Origin: Bemisia tabaci
Taxonomy: Eukaryota > Arthropoda > Insecta > Hemiptera > Aleyrodidae
Direction of reading: 5' to 3'
Assembly (NCBI RefSeq): GCF_918797505.1
Contig: NC_092793.1
Coordinates: 49,402,243 to 49,466,242 of the forward strand
Length of the DNA stretch: 64,000 bases
In this document: positions 30,885 through 41,447 of the stretch, in pieces
Layout of the letters: each line of letters starts with the position of its first letter
Numbering within the stretch: the stretch's first letter is position 1
Notes under the pieces: model-generated
Databases searched by the model: none
What the model was told of the DNA's origin: nothing
Seen by the model: only the letters and a program-made list of their open reading frames with translations
Made by a program: the position numbers and the translations under genes

Positions 30885-31822
30885 AGTTGCGAGAATGTGA
30901 GCGCTCCTGTTTGGCGAGTAGGCGGGTTGCGTTGGCGACTGTGCGTCGTGTCATTTCCGCGCAATTGGCGCTGCTCGGGGCCGATGCGGAACATATCGGC
31001 GCGGGATGAGCTGCAACGAGTCCATAAACCAAATCTAACAAGGCACTTGTACCATCGATGATTGCTCTAACAAGCCATTGTTGTGCCTCCATTGCCGCGC
31101 CGCGCCGCTCTGGCTAATATTTAAGCTAGCATTAGCGATTGTTTTTTAGGCCCCCGCCTCAGTGCTCACCGGAGCCGACCCCCTTTGACAAGCATGAAAA
31201 CGGACGCGGAATCGCAGATGCAAAGTTCATTGCCCCACCTTTGCCGCTTCTATTTCCCCCGTTCTCGGCTGCCGCCGAATTGTGAGAACCGGGCGTATCC
31301 ATGGGAGGGGGGGGGGGGTTCAGACATGGAAAAACTTCCAGCTACCAGCATTCATCAGGGAACGAGAAATATTGGGGAAATTTAGGGATTTTTCGGGAAA
31401 TCGATGTCAAAAACTGCAAGGTGAGAAGTTCGGGATCACCTGGAAAATCCAGGTAATTTTGCCCAACCCTATAAAGTCAGGGAGTTTTGCTATACATGCT
31501 ACAGAATCTTGATATATTTTCTTTCAGCTAAAACATAGCTTCTCCCGATTTTAAGAGACTTCGCGCTCGGAGTTATTCGTGCCAAGAATTTTTTGAGAAT
31601 CTATGTGAAAATAAAATTAAAAGAAAACCCCATCCAAAAGTTACGGAATTTTATGTTCAAAACCCTTGAAAAACGACAACAGCATCATCTAACTGAACTT
31701 AGTCGCAAATTTCAGCGCCAAAAATTCGAAATCGAGTCAAAAGTAAAAAAATGAAAAAATAAGCACCAAAACAACAAAACAACAACAACAACAGTGAACT
31801 AAAGTCAGGCTCAAAAATCAAT
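30885..31822. other. no gene recognised
   Basis: A G-run lies at about 31307-31318, and CAACAACAACAACAG simple sequence near 31775-31793. Confidence 0.45.
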
Positions 31823-32052
31823 CACTGGAAAAAAAAAACACATTGGATCTAGAGGCCAGACTCTTGAAAACATTGACAAGATAAAGGACTCTTGATTCAA
31901 TCAGATCGAAGCTTAAATCAAAGGGAAATCCGCTCAAACTAAGAGGCGTGGTTCTTGATTTAAGCTTAAATCTGATTGAATCAAGAGTATTTTTTCTTGT
32001 CGATGTTTTTATGAGTCTGAACTCTAGATCCAATGTGTATTTTTTTCGAGTG
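31823..32052. mobile_element. fold-back MITE, CACTGG family, copy E
   Basis: The left end is CACTGGAAAA and the right end has decayed to CGAGTG. Arms and core are as in the other copies. No clear short target duplication. Confidence 0.9.
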
Positions 32053-32239
32053 ATCCAATCCGTGACCAAGACTAGCATACGACCCCGCCAAGACTCCACA
32101 CCATAAATGGATCGTGCACTATAGAACAGTTTCGATGCAAGTTCAAAGCCCGAAGCTGCTGCGTCAGGAACCCTCGCGATCGCGAACACCCGCCGCGGAA
32201 AAATCGCTGATTTACACACGGTCTCCATCTAATTTGAAC

Positions 32240-32388
32240 CAGGGACGTGCCTTCTTTTGCGATGGATCGATTGATCCGCCATTTAGACCCACAGAAAAGG
32301 ATCGATTTTCAGGGTGTTCGCTTCTGACACCTTAAAAATCGATTCTTTACCACTGTTTTAAATGGGGAAATATCGATAGACAATCGAC
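32240..32388. mobile_element. palindromic GATCGATT element, copy 1
   Basis: Arms with GATGGATCGATTGATC and AAAAGGATCGATTTT on the left face AAAAATCGATTCTTT and AAATATCGATAGAC on the right. The centre is CAGGGTGTTCGCTTCTGACACC. Confidence 0.65.
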
Positions 32389-32490
32389 TTGGAGTTGGCA
32401 GACATCTTCATTCCATAGCTGCCGATCGAAGAAAGGATAAAACCGAAACCGCGGTGCCGCCTCGGCATGATGCGCTTGAACTATGGAAAT

Positions 32491-32641
32491 CAGTGGCGTG
32501 GCGTGCTTTGCGATATATCGATTGATCTGGTATTTAAACCTATGGAAAAGGATCGATAGACAGGGTGTTCGCAGCGAACACCTTAATAATCGATCTTTCA
32601 CTATTGCTTTAAATGGGGGAAATATCGATGATCGATCGAAA
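32491..32641. mobile_element. palindromic GATCGATT element, copy 2
   Basis: Same plan as 32240-32388, in the same orientation and about 250 bp downstream. Its central hairpin is better preserved: GGTGTTCG-CAG-CGAACACC. The left end CAGTGGCGTGGCGTG has a hAT-like start. Confidence 0.65.
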
Positions 32642-32962
32642 TTCGACCGGGGGCATCACGCTCCTCGAAATGGACACTGGGGATTTTTCCCCGATTTGAT
32701 CCGATCCCGAAGCCCCGGGCCCCAATAATTCGAGGAGCATGTTAATGTGCGCGACTTATCGTCCGCTAATCCTGCCGATCTCTGCTCGTGCCCGACGCGA
32801 CGCACCGTATCATGGCTCAGTCATCGAACGCATTCAAAGTAATGCCAACGTCCCGCAGATGCCGATTCTACTCGGAAAAACTCATTGATCGTGTTTGACA
32901 TCAGGAAAAAACCCAAGTCACTTTTCGAAAAGCATGGTGACAGATTCTTGAGGAGACTGGGC

Positions 32963-33058
32963 AAGGGTATCTACAAGTCCGGAAATAGTACTGATTTTTT
33001 AAGGGCGGTCCGGAAATACTGAGAAAGTGCGGAAATTTCGCAAGAAAGTCCGGAATTG
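32963..33058. mobile_element. fragment of the CAGGG-ended hAT-like family
   Basis: AAGGGTATCTACAAGTCCGG and repeated GTCCGGAAAT motifs match the left halves of the elements at 12739 and 14824. The right half is missing. Confidence 0.6.
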
Positions 33059-33278
33059 TTTCATTTCCCCTTCTCCCAGGGATTAAGGCGCTTTTACTCG
33101 TGTTGAACACATGTTTTGGGAACGCCCTGTCAATACTACTAGCAAAAGTTAAGTTTCGTAAACCTATCTCTGTGTGGACAATGCCTTTCATTCATAAGAA
33201 ATGAACAAAAAAAATTATGAAAGAACAAACATGAATTAGGTTTAATGATTTTAACTTCTGCCGCCGCGCCGCGCAGAC

Positions 33279-33478
33279 AGCTCCGTGTTTGGCGCAATGC
33301 GTGAAGTATTCACGCAGTCTTGTAGGCGCCATGCGTTTCACGCTGACCGCACTGTGTTTAGTACAATTCGTGAAGTATTCATGCATTCTTGTAGGCGTTA
33401 TCCGTTTCACGCTGACCGCAATGATCGCACTGTGTTTGATGCAATGCGTGAAGTATTCGTGCAGTCTTGTAGGCGCTA
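33279..33478. repeat. 69-79-bp tandem repeat, about three copies
   Basis: GTGAAGTATTC recurs at 33301, 33370 and 33449, with shared CTTGTAGGCG and TTTCACGCTGACCGCA segments. The last interval is longer by an insertion of about 10 bp. The multi-frame openness across it is a repeat effect. Confidence 0.85.
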
Positions 33479-33769
33479 ATATGTGTTACATGCCGATCGC
33501 CGCGCCAAGGGCTTCTCCTTTTCATGTCAAGTCCTCGTCATCATTGCTCTCTGCGCCGCGCTGTTCCAGGTCAAATTGCGTGTTTTGTTTCTCTCTTAAC
33601 TCGGCTACTTTAAGGTGCTGTCTCTTGTATCACTGAAAGACGACAAAATTTAAAATTACTATACTCTCAGGAAATGAGAGATTTTGTCGCCTTTTCCCGT
33701 TTGTAATTTTTTTTTTTATAAATCTGCTATTTTTGTATACCTACATTTAAAAAAATTGCAAAATGCCGC

Positions 33770-33811
33770 CATGGGCCGCGGCCCATGTGTCCACCCCCTT
33801 AATCCGGCCCT
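33770..33811. mobile_element. right end of a hAT-like element with an 18-bp perfect palindrome
   Basis: CATGGGCCGCGGCCCATG (33770-33787) is a perfect palindrome. It is followed by CCCCCTTAATCCGGCCCTG, the complement of the CAGGGCCGGATTAAG start seen in many hAT elements. No matching left end was found. Confidence 0.45.
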
Positions 33812-33830
33812 GTTATTTGACCCGTACTCT

Positions 33831-34084
33831 GCCGTGCTAAGTAAAAACGCTGCATGAACCCTCAAGTGTTGCCAAATTTGCTTTGATAAAATACGAATTT
33901 CCTGGCAAACGTATAAATATTTGTCTTCCAATTTTTTTAGACAATTTTGCTCGTAGTTTTACCTTAAGTTCCTGAAAATTTTAAGGAAAAACATTCATAA
34001 CTTTCCCCCGAAAAACAATCGTTCTATCGAAGGAAATTTGGCAACTCTTGAATGTTCATACGGCGTTTTTCCTTAGCACGGCAG
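33831..34084. mobile_element. MITE, GCCGTGCTAAGG family, best copy, 6-bp target duplication
   Basis: The left arm GCCGTGCTAAGTAAAAACGC is mirrored by GGCGTTTTTCCTTAGCACGG. The second arm segment GTTGCCAAATTTGC is mirrored by GGAAATTTGGCAAC. A perfect 6-bp duplication TACTCT lies at 33825-33830 and 34085-34090. Confidence 0.88.
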
Positions 34085-34090
34085 TACTCT

Positions 34091-35512
34091 ACTCTGAGTT
34101 AGTTTCGACAAAGTTTATCAGTATGCTGAATTTTCCTTCAAGCAACGAGACTGTTGGAGCATTATATAACCCTCTTACCTCGGTTTCCTGACAAGCATTC
34201 CCGGTAGAATACACCTTGAACGTAGATTGAGGCCTTTTCGTCCCCTCATAAATGACGCAACTCCGGACAGAATCCCCACCCCAATTTGCGTTGGGCGCCA
34301 GCTACCCCTCGTAACTCATCGTACCGCAGACTTAATCCCCTCCTTCAGTGCGTTGCGTAATACCAGAATGCGCCCTCCTTGCATTTTGTTTGTCACAGTA
34401 CGAAAACTCGTGGAGGGTGATAAGTTCGTGAAAAGTCGTCGAGAACTTGGGAAAGTCGGATAAATTTTCCCAACCCTAAAAAGTTAGGGAAATCTGCCGT
34501 GAAACCTTGAAATTCTTTGTCCGAGTCTCAATATCTACATGTTGATAGTAACTATTTTCTCTGTGACTAAAGCGTGTAAAGAAGGAAAAAAATATGGATA
34601 AGAATAGAAAATTCTTTCTCTGCAACTGTTTCTTTATACCTGTGTGTCATGTATATCAGCATCAAGGGTAGCTCCTCACTAGCTGGATATGATTAAAATT
34701 AATGTTATAATATACTTTAGGAAGTAGAGGCATGGATAAAATTAATTTAATATCATTCTAGGGATGATGTATCAGAACATAACAAATGCATACTCTACAT
34801 ATAGCAATAGAGAAATGAATGAAGGAGGAAGGTTTACCTCTAATTTTGATTTTTTTTTTTTTTTTTTTTCAATTTCCGTAAACTTCGCGCTGAAATATGT
34901 CTCGTTTAAAATGATTTCACTAGAAATCCAAAAAAAATTAAAACGTCCGGGGAAAATTGAAGTCGGCGGCAAAGAAGCATCAGTGCAAAAATCACAACAG
35001 TGTTGATCGCGTTTGTGTTTTTCCGCGAGCTACGGAGCGGGCGATGGTGATGGAGGGAAGGGAGGGGGAGGGGGTTTTCCCGAAATTATTCCTCAACGAG
35101 GAACCCTCTCCCGTAGTCCAAGTTTTATTGTGGCCCATATTGACCCCGCACCTCTCCCTCCCTCGCTTGGTCGCTTCCGTTGCGCCCTCGCCTCCCCCCT
35201 CGCTCCAGGATACGTGCGAAATTCGTGCGGCCACTGCCACTCGTCCATTACATTTTCGCTTAACCCCTCCCTCCCTCCCACGCCCGTTGACTGTCTCTAT
35301 TCGCCTAATTTTAATTGCTTCATCATTACGCCTGGTCTCCGGCGGCTAATTAAATTTTATCGTTGTCAGTCCGATAAAGCTTTCAGCTTTTATTATCGCT
35401 CACACCTTTTACTCTTTTAGGGCCTCTTTGAAATCAGCCCTTCAGGATCATGCCCCCTCCTCGCGCCTCCGCTTACGATGCCGCGCGTGAGGATTTCGCA
35501 CTGAATAACATT
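34091..35512. other. no gene recognised
   Basis: A T-run lies near 34849-34870. A C/G-skewed part at 35040-35290 is open in several frames without a recognisable product. Confidence 0.45.
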
Positions 35513-35785
35513 GCGGGCTGATTATTTACATTGATAGACAAAACGATAGACAAAGAAGTCGTAGGGAGTATGGAGCAATCTCATTGGTTGAAGTGGGTGG
35601 TTCCTATAAACTAAGGAAGAAAATGATGGACTAACGGTAGGGTCTCTCGTGGGTGGCCGTTAGTTAGTCTATTACCTACTTGCTTTGTCCATCGCAACCA
35701 CCCGCTCCCACCAATAGGATCCCTCCATACTCGTTTTGTCTTCTTGGTCTATAGCTTTGTCTATCAATTTTAATAATCGGCCCGC
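35513..35785. mobile_element. MITE, GCGGGCTGATTATTG family, copy 3
   Basis: The ends are GCGGGCTGATTATTTACATT and AATTTTAATAATCGGCCCGC. The interior GGGTCTCTCGTGGG is shared with the copy at 15185. Confidence 0.88.
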
Positions 35786-36619
35786 TGGGGAAAAGAGAAA
35801 TTCTAAAGAAGTTATTTTGTAAAATAAGTATGAGTGCCACTTGCGTATGTATGTATCATTGCACAAAGAAAGAAACCTTATACTTACCGAATAGTTTAGT
35901 AGACGTTTTTCTGTTAGAAGGGCTCATCAGCCAGTCGACAGAACTGAACTTCAGTTTTTGTGAATCGAAGAGACAGTCTCACGAATCGGAACACTTTGGT
36001 ACCTATGCAACATGCTCTCTGTCGACATAATTTTTCCGGTTCGATGAAGTGAGCTTTCGCTTTTTTTTGCTGCTCCTTAGGTTCACGAATCTAAAGCTCA
36101 GTTTTGTCAGCAAAATCGGTCGATTCACTCGCATGATGCGAATCAAAAATTCAACTATTCGGTTCGTGTAATTAAAGTTTTTTTTTTCCGCAAGGGTGAC
36201 GAAGTATGAAGTTATTTGATCTTACCCCGGTGTTAATGGGTCCTCAGTATGGGAGCCAATACGGCGCTGTAGGATCATAAGTCGGGCGAGCTGCAAGAGG
36301 TATTTTTCGCCAGTTTTTCCTGTGTTTACCTAATCTCTCGGACGGCCATAAATACCACTCTTTTAAATGGCGTGGCATAATATGCCCATAGACTACCCCT
36401 TCACACACCCCACACCCCCATAACCTCCCCGAAGCTTGCACGCGGAATTAAGACACAGTCGCCGTCTACCTCCCAGGACTCAGGGGCTCCATAAACCACT
36501 TAACCTGAAATTCCCGCCCTTCCACCCTCCTCTCGGGGTGGAATTGTTGTGAATATATCTTCATCTCGGCTTCATCCTCTTTCTCAGTTTCGCCCCCGGT
36601 TGCCACTCAACGACACTTA
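35786..36619. other. no gene recognised
   Basis: Nothing that I can support. A short T-run lies near 36060-36068. Confidence 0.45.
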
Positions 36620-36866
36620 TGTTCGAAAGGATAAACACCTTATGAACATCAACATGTTGCCGAATTTACCCGTTGAAATATTTGTTTTGCGAGGTATTAA
36701 GTCATGAATATACTTTCTTAAAATTTCCAAACACATAAATCCTTATCAGGATTTAAATTTTAGGAAAGTTTTAACGGAAATTTTCCCCAATTTCTCTCCA
36801 AAATTCGTGTTTTATTGGAAGGAAATTCGGCAACGACTGGATTTTGATACGTTGTTCCTCATCGGC
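36620..36866. mobile_element. decayed MITE, GCCGTGCTAAGG family
   Basis: AAGGATAAACACCTTATGAACAT and GTTGCCGAATTT match the left arm of 33831. GGAAATTCGGCAACG and ACGTTGTTCCTCATCGG match its right arm. The termini are mutated. Confidence 0.6.
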
Positions 36867-38187
36867 GAAGGAGTTAAGTGGTTTTACGCGAGCGATTATG
36901 CAACGTTGGCGTGGAGTCGGTGTCGTTCCCAGTAAATTATAGCCGTTTAATGCAGGAACAGTTTTTATTCCGTTATTCGCACCCCCTTCCGCTCGTTCCT
37001 GTCCCGCGCTTCGTCCTCGCAATGTGACGTTTTTATTCGCACAGCTTTTTCCGTTTCATCCGAGCTCTGCGGTTGCTAATTTCGTTTCGGTCGGTTTTTG
37101 ATATAACCGAGCTTATGCGAGCGCGTCCCTTTGCTCCCGCTCCCGCTTTGATACGTCGCGAAAGTACCGCATGTTCGGGGTCCTTTTCGTTGATCATGGT
37201 ATTCTTTTATCACGTAGTAAGAAAAAGAAACCGGTATTTTATGTTAGTATGGGAAGCAGAACATGCAGTAATCTAAAAGTGAGTCGGTCAGTTACAAAAA
37301 GGCTCAAGCGCCAAAAATGAGAGTTTAAGAAAAATGGTAATAACCGTTTTAAATGACCCCTTATAAATCTCAGAGCTGTAAAATATTGAAGCAATGAATT
37401 GAGTAATCACATTATAAATTAATCTGCAATTTCAAACTGGTTGGCTCATACAGTCTCTACTATTTTTTTTCGTATTTTTATATCTGGCGCTTGAGTCCTT
37501 TCGTAACCGACCGATTCAAGTACGGTTAATACTTTTCTGTTAATTTTGCTTTGGGTTACACCAGAGAAAAAGAGAGACCCTCCACCAGCCTCTTGGCGAT
37601 AGGTGGAAAATTTTACTTTCGCGGATTCAACACTTCCTTATGGACGATTATATGGGAGCAACATTCATTTTACCCACTCGGTGACTGATGAGCTTCGGGT
37701 GACGTCATTAACCAACAAGTTTATCAAACCCCGCTTTGTTTGCGGAAGGAATTACTCAATACGTCGTTACGCATCCACCAGCAGCAGTTGAATGTTGGAG
37801 TACCGAAGGTAAAAGCTTCCTTCACGCCGAAGATATACTAATGGAGATCCCTCTTTGTCTCTGGTTTACATCGACCAAATTTTTGGGTTGAACGTTTGCA
37901 ACCTCGTTAAAAATCGGGTACGAGCCACCAGGGTTGAACCGAATACGTTGACTAGTTTTCAGACGGTGAAATAAAGTATTACAGGAGGTCTGCAACGTCA
38001 CGAACCGACTCACGTGGTTTCGCATTTTGACCATCGACTTGCACCGTCTTGAGGCATCTCATGGCAAAACCATGATATCTCTGCCGAGGAAACGGAAAAA
38101 GCTCGAAATGCACAATCGCCAGATTCGTAGTCGAGGTGGCGTGCGCGGGCAGAACGGAACGGAAAAGCCCCAAGATCCATTTCCGCG
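36867..38187. other. no gene; contains a diverged dispersed repeat
   Basis: The segment near 37865-37905 (ACCAAATTTTTGGGTTGAA) matches the repeat at 4155 and 4651. The segment near 37985-38030 (GGTCTGCAACGTCACGAACC) resembles one side of the element at 45458. Confidence 0.5.
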
Positions 38188-38531
38188 CGGCGCACAGTGA
38201 TCGGTGAAGCGAGTCGGTGGAAGAGGTTGGACATGAACTTTTTCGATTGAAACTGCAATTTTGTATTTTTATTTTATCACATCGTGGTGCTTCAAGGGGT
38301 GTTTCAACAAAGCCAGTATGGAACCACTTTCAAACGTCTAAATTGTATATGAAGGAAGATGATGAATTTTCAAAATGGGCCCCTAAACCTTGGAAAATAG
38401 CCGAGGGTTTACCGTCAAACGGTGATTCCGGCATGTCCGCTCCCCCTGTGTCCTAATTTTTTTTACAATTTTATAAAGGTCCTTCTTTTGAATTCAAAAT
38501 TTAGCTCGAGCTCAAAAAATAAAAATAGCTC

Positions 38532-38605
38532 AAATAAAATGATCATTTTATTTAGGAGTTTCATATAGGAAACCAATGGAACCACTTATGGAAGTTTTGA
38601 ATAAA
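38532..38605. repeat. 74-bp direct flank, left copy
   Basis: Begins with a perfect 22-bp palindrome centred on TGATCA and ends TTTTGAATAAA directly at the MITE. It has three mismatches to the copy at 38835-38908. Confidence 0.95.
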
Positions 38606-38834
38606 CACTGGAAAACAAACACATTGGATCTAGGGTCCAGACTCTTGAAAACATTGACAAGAATAAGGACTCTTGATTCAATCAGATTTAAGCTTAAATC
38701 AAAAGGAAATCCGTTCAAATTAAGAGGCTTGGTTCTTGATTTAAGCTTAAATCTGATTGAATCAAGAGTATTTTTTCTTGTCGACGTTTTTAAGAGTCTG
38801 GACTCTAGATCCAATGTGTTTTTTTTTTCAAGTG
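38606..38834. mobile_element. fold-back MITE, CACTGG family, copy F, between 74-bp direct repeats
   Basis: CACTGGAAAA at 38606 to TTTTCAAGTG at 38834, with arms and core as in other copies. It sits exactly at the junction of the two 74-bp direct repeats, with no extra base on either side, inside the Transib-like element at 38193. Confidence 0.93.
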
Positions 38835-38908
38835 AAATAAAATGATCATTTTATTTAGGAATTTTATATGGGAAACCAATGGAACCACTTATGGAAGTTT
38901 TGAATAAA
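38835..38908. repeat. 74-bp direct flank, right copy
   Basis: Second copy of 38532-38605, beginning immediately after the MITE. Confidence 0.95.
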
Positions 38909-39369
38909 CTCAAAGTTTTGTATAAACGGAGTTACAAGCTTTTAGAGTTTCCAAATTTTGTCCGATTTCTCCTATTGACTCGATCCATTGTGCGGCGGTG
39001 GCGGCGGCGAGGTGGTCAGGCTGCGGTCTGATTTGGCCGGAGGAAACCGAGCGCCAGGTAAGTGAGTGCAAACTGCACGTGGATCGTTTTCGGCAGGGGT
39101 TAATGGGGCTCCAGCATGCGACGCGGTGCGGACACGCGAAGCAGAGCATCGGAGGAAAAACGCGGATCGCTCGAGGATTCGCGTTGGAGTTAGGCTGTTT
39201 CTGTCATGAAGGGCAGATGAGGACAGCGCTGAGTCCTGACACCACCCGCGCTTCCATGAGACCCGTCCCAAGTCCTGCCTCAAGTCGAGCCAAGTTTAAG
39301 TGCTCAACCTCGGGAATGCAAGGCGCTCGCAAATGCCTCGGGGCTTCAAATGCCGTACGAACATTCGAA

Positions 39370-39616
39370 CACTGGAAGAAAAAAAAAAAAGAAAAAAAAA
39401 AAAAAAAAAAAAAAAAAAAACATTGGATCTAGAGTCCAGACTCTTGAAAACATCGACAAGAAAAAATACTCTTGATTCAATCGGATTTAAGCTTAAATCA
39501 AGAACCCAGCCTCTTAATTTGAGCGGATTTCCTTTTGATTTAAGCTTAAATCTGATTGAATCAAGAGTATTTTTTCTTGTCAATGTTTTCAAGAGTCTGG
39601 ACTCTAGATCCAATGT

Positions 39617-39662
<46 letters not shown>

Positions 39663-39668
39663 CCAGTG
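39370..39668. mobile_element. fold-back MITE, CACTGG family, copy G, reversed, with long A and T tracts
   Basis: The core is inverted relative to other copies (AACCCAGCCTCTTAATTTGA). The A tract after the left end and the T tract before the right end have expanded to about 40 nt each, so the element is about 299 bp. Confidence 0.93.
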
Positions 39669-40748
39669 AATGTTGACAAATTTTCCCTGCTCCAATGTAC
39701 AATTCTGGGGCAAGTCGCGAATCTTTTTTCTAAATGTTCACATGCTTATGGTTCAATTGCGAAGGAAATTTTATGAGATATCGGAAGAAAAATATTGAAA
39801 AGCTTTTCTGAAAGTTTTACCTTTGAATTGTGCACCAAAGGAAGTTTGACAGTATGTTGGTACGTAGATTTTTTCTCCCATTTTGAAGTAAAGGAAATTG
39901 CTGAAAATTCTAGGGAATAGTGAAAAAAAAGTTTTTCTCTTTCTTAATGTGTTAGAAAGGCGCCAAGGAAAAAAGTGTTGTGGGTTATTCCCTGAAATCG
40001 TGATACCATCCGAATTTGCTGGATGATATGGGCATTTCCAATTTATTTTGATATTACCGCAACATTGGGGTTAGTAACCTAATTTATCGGATTATTAAAC
40101 CTAATTTATCGGATTATTACCAAAATTCATTGAAAATGTCCAAGTTGGGTCCAACCCCTTTTTTCCCTGTTTGGTCAATTATGACTTTCGAGCTCGATCT
40201 GAAAATCTGTCTTCATCTCTGGAACTAGGAGAATTCAAAAATTCATCTATAAATCCATATCTAGACGTCTGATCCTTCATTTTCTGAATCCGCATGGAAC
40301 ATGGAAGGAAAATAATTTAAACGCTGACTAATTGTATAACTGCCTCAGCTTTTCTTTAACGTTTAACTAAAAATATTTCTCTTTTGCACTTTTAAACGCT
40401 TCTCCAAGCATGTATTGCGTGAACCTCAGGGATCTATATCCCCCGCAGTGCGACTACGAAGATCGGGCCCTTTGTGTGAATGTTATCGTTTGTTTGTTTT
40501 ACTCCACTTTTTCCCTCGCATCGGCATTCATTGTTGCCGAGGCAGCTCAATTGATTTTTCTAAGCCAATATAATCTTTTCACCCCCTTTTTGCACTGTAA
40601 CTTTGAACTTTTGCGTTTCCTTTCCTCGAGCACACCAGTCAGTCACGTAAGCTACAACGCTCATCCCTGTTAATTCTATGCCCTTTCTCTTCCGCTGCCC
40701 TTTTCCAGTCCGTATTAATTTTTTCCCGTCTCCTCCCCTATTCCCTGG
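39669..40748. other. no gene recognised
   Basis: A short duplication CCTAATTTATCGGATTATTA occurs near 40078-40120. Nothing else could be supported. Confidence 0.45.
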
Positions 40749-40753
40749 TGTCG

Positions 40754-41442
40754 CACATCGGTAAGAACCTCCAGTAGAGGTTGGACATGAGATTTTCGAC
40801 TGAAATTCCAAATTTTGATGTTTGGTTCGTTTTCATGCTATTTTGCACATTTTTCATGCGTCAGTTGCGCCGGTTACAGAATCGTGTTTTGATGCTTGAT
40901 TCTTGTAGATTAGCCAAGAATAATAAGATTCGTCCAAATCGCAAATTTCTACGTTCAATAATAACCGAGATATCGCCCTGTGAAAAGTCGGGGTTTTGAT
41001 GTCATCCACTGCAGTAGTGACCCCCGAGTTTCTTTCACATTGCTCTCATCAGTCAGCGTGACCTACATTTGCACTGGTCGTTCAACGTGAAACCCGGATA
41101 AAAGCAAGGTGGAAGAAACCAAGGGTGTCACTGCCGCGGTGGGTGACGTCAAAAACCCGACTTTACAAAAGGCGATATCTCGGCCATTATTGAACGTAGA
41201 AAGATGCGATTTGGACGGATCTTATTATTTTTGGCTTATCTACAAGAATCAAGCATCAAAACAAGATTTTGTGACCAGCGGAACTGACCCATTCTTAGGG
41301 ATGTTTTTTGAAGGAACTGCATTTGCGAGAAAAGAAATTGAACCACTGTTAAACTTCTCCATTCCGTATTAAAGAAGGTACTAACTTTTGAAGTTTCTAC
41401 ATTATGTGTGAGATCTCTTATGACTCTCTGTGCCTCACTGTG
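40754..41442. mobile_element. Transib-like element with an internal palindrome of about 190-bp arms
   Basis: The right end, read inward, is CACAGTGAGGC (to 41442). The left end has decayed to CACATCGG (40754) but is followed by GAGGTTGGACATGAGATTTT, as in the element at 63549. The flanks are TGTCG (40749-40753) and CGTCG (41443-41447), 4 of 5 matching, with the mismatch explained by CpG decay. The interior is a large inverted repeat, about 40861-41052 against 41095-41287. The open frame at 41109 lies inside it and is not a gene. Confidence 0.7.
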
Positions 41443-41447
41443 CGTCG

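Larger units (their letters stand above)
38193..38992. mobile_element. non-autonomous Transib-like element, TSD CGGCG
   Basis: The left end is CACAGTGATCGG (38193). The right end, read inward, is CACAATGGATCGAGTCAATA (to 38992). A perfect 5-bp duplication CGGCG lies at 38188-38192 and 38993-38997. The ends CACAGTG/CACAATGG and a CGNCG-type 5-bp duplication are the signature of Transib. TTGGACATGA lies inside the left end, as in the elements at 44337 and 63549. It carries a nested fold-back MITE (38606-38834). No transposase frame. Confidence 0.85.

Noticed and set aside
41109..41372. 87-codon frame starting MEETKGVTAAVGDV
   Set aside because: Lies inside the inner palindrome and right end of a Transib-like element; its counterpart in the other arm is not open in the same way.
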